DNA of 64,000 bases, taken from the NCBI GenBank assembly GCA_029891385.1, contig CM057225.1, forward strand, positions 79,757,887 to 79,821,886. The letters are read 5' to 3'. The notes under the pieces were generated by a model, which did no database searches, was not told where the DNA came from, and saw only the letters and a program-made list of their open reading frames with translations. Source of the DNA: Erythroxylum novogranatense (taxonomy: Eukaryota > Streptophyta > Magnoliopsida > Malpighiales > Erythroxylaceae). Position numbers and translations under genes: made by a program. Positions within the stretch are counted from its first letter, which is position 1. Each line of letters begins with the position of its first letter. Positions 62,587 through 64,000 of the stretch are shown piece after piece.

Positions 62587-64000
62587 TTTGGTTATTCTAG
62601 CATAGATGTCCTATGGGTAGGTTAGGTTTAAAGTTTATTTTATCTTCGCTTGACTTTCTTGAATGCTACGACTTTCCTTTGGAATGTATTTATTGAATGA
62701 AGTATGGTTTAATTGAAGGGAATTAAGAAAACCCCACTCAAGACAAGGAGGAAGGGCAATCTTGAATTCGGATTCCGACGTTTAGGTGGGTAACATTTTT
62801 ATAGTTATTGTGTGATGGGAAAATGCTCTATGTGTGTAATCCTTGTTTAAATGGCGTGCATGTTGCATTGTGTGTATATATTGAAAGCGTATGATGAAAT
62901 GGATATGTCTCCTTTGATATGAATGAAAAATATGGAGCTATGATGATTCGACAAAATGAAAGAAACATAAAAATGCCATTTTTGCATTTGAATAATTGAG
63001 CATAGATTGTTTGTGATTGGGCAAGAGAGAACCTGTTTCGTTAGTCTCGTGCACGATGACCTATAGCCGACTCCCGGCTGCCGCTTGAGGCCACGAGATC
63101 CTGAGAAATCGGACTCGTCATGTTTACGGTAAACTTCGGTTATCCGTCGTGTTTATGGAACTCTCGAGCCAATTGTGTGTATTTCATCATTTTTCGTGTT
63201 TATGATGCATAATACGTGTTTTAATTAATAGAAGATTTCTTGTTATGCTTTATGTGATGATCTTGGCTAATTGTGATTTATGTGATAAAGTTGGGTATCT
63301 ATACATAATATGTTAGTTGCTAACGAATTGGATTTCTTGATTATGTGTTGTATGGCTCATTACTTGATGGCTATAAAGGTGTTAGCCACTAAGCCGTGTT
63401 TTGCTCACCCCATTCTCCCTCCTCAAGTGCAAATCAAGTTGAGCGCTGAACCTTGCAAGGCATCGGGCATAACTCCAAGACTTTAGACACTTTTGTATTA
63501 AGTTAGTAACTAGCTTTTGGAATAGCTTTATAAGCATATCAAACATTGAGCATCTCATACCTTTTGTATTTTGTACTTAATTCTTAATGGATATGATGAA
63601 TATGCTGATATGTAACTAAAGCTATTCTTGAACTCTTACAATTGGAAAAGAGAATGAGAGCTCTAGTACTCTCTTCTTCATGTGTATGTATTGAATTGCG
63701 ATCTGTGTATGACCTTGAAAAAGGAATGTGTATGAGTCTTTTTAATTGTTGAGTTGCTGTTGGGTTTTGTATTGGGATAGCTCGCTGGGAATTTGCAATG
63801 GTTTATGAGTTGTTGAAGTTGGGCATAGGTGCTGTCAATTTCTGGGTTGATGTGCTCTTAGGATTAACTTTGGGTATGTTGTGCATTTAGTCATATTCTG
63901 GGCTGATATAGAGTGAATGGGATCATTTAACCTTCTTGAGAGATGTAGGCGAGCTGTAGAGCTTTCCTATGATGTATAATGAGCTATTGTTAGGGTGTGT
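62587..64000 (+). mobile_element. Second Ty3-family LTR, right part (runs off window)
   Basis: Continues 50654-51251 after the LARD-like insertion. Matches 12380-13705 and 19870-21165 in order (GGGTAACAT-TTTATAGTT, GCAAGAGAGAACC, TTTACGGTAAACT, CTCACCCCATTCTCC, GAGAGCTCTAGTACTCTCTTC). The last bases align just before the minisatellite of the related LTR. Whether a full element follows cannot be seen. Confidence 0.8.

Overview
The window is nuclear plant DNA: AT-rich, with intron-split exons of a plant-type MYB gene and a dense, nested stack of LTR retrotransposons. I cannot name the species. No bacterial genes, tRNA, rRNA or CRISPR array were found. Boundaries below were read by eye from terminal motifs, target-site duplications (TSDs), primer-binding sites (PBS) and polypurine tracts (PPT).

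Left part (1-30,895): one gene locus in three copies. The gene resembles the plant four-and-a-half-repeat MYB related to SNAPC4 (Arabidopsis MYB4R1 type), a subunit of the snRNA promoter-binding complex. Copy A' (1-281, minus) is cut by the window edge. Copy A (3946-10752, minus) is the most complete. Copy B (23875-28927, plus) is its inverted partner and lacks about 1.8 kb that holds the main MYB repeats. The inverted arms are about 1966-10933 and 23694-30895. The spacer between them carries an 10.9-kb Ty3/gypsy chromovirus-like element (11762-22694, TSD AAGGG). The same spacer occurs next to copy A' without the element, so it preserves the empty site at about 1286-1295.

Middle (30,896-33,167): AT-rich DNA with a MITE-like segment, an LTR-like segment and the broken N-terminus of a hAT-type transposase gene.

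Right part (33,168-64,000): nested retrotransposons. The host is a Ty1/copia element on the minus strand (Copia-1: 3' LTR 33168-35241, broken pol to 36644 and again 50551-50653). A solo LTR (36645-50545, TSD CTACC) sits in its reverse transcriptase gene, and a nearly complete copia element (Copia-2, 37536-47505, TSD TTAAG) sits in that solo LTR. Copia-1 is interrupted again at 50654 by an LTR of the same Ty3 family as the left element. That LTR is split by a 11.3-kb element with 4.1-4.2-kb LTRs and no coding interior (51252-62581, TSD AAGGT), a LARD-like non-autonomous element of the same family as the solo LTR.

No element shows an intact polyprotein frame. Many frame breaks fall at CAG/CTG trinucleotides or homopolymers, which suggests that some are consensus errors and not real mutations. 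I found no convincing new gene system. The most unusual signals are an array of AAGTCGACTT palindromes in the Copia-2 LTR and leader, the three-copy inverted MYB locus with a preserved empty site, and the noncoding long-LTR element with a length-variable GC-rich hairpin cluster.
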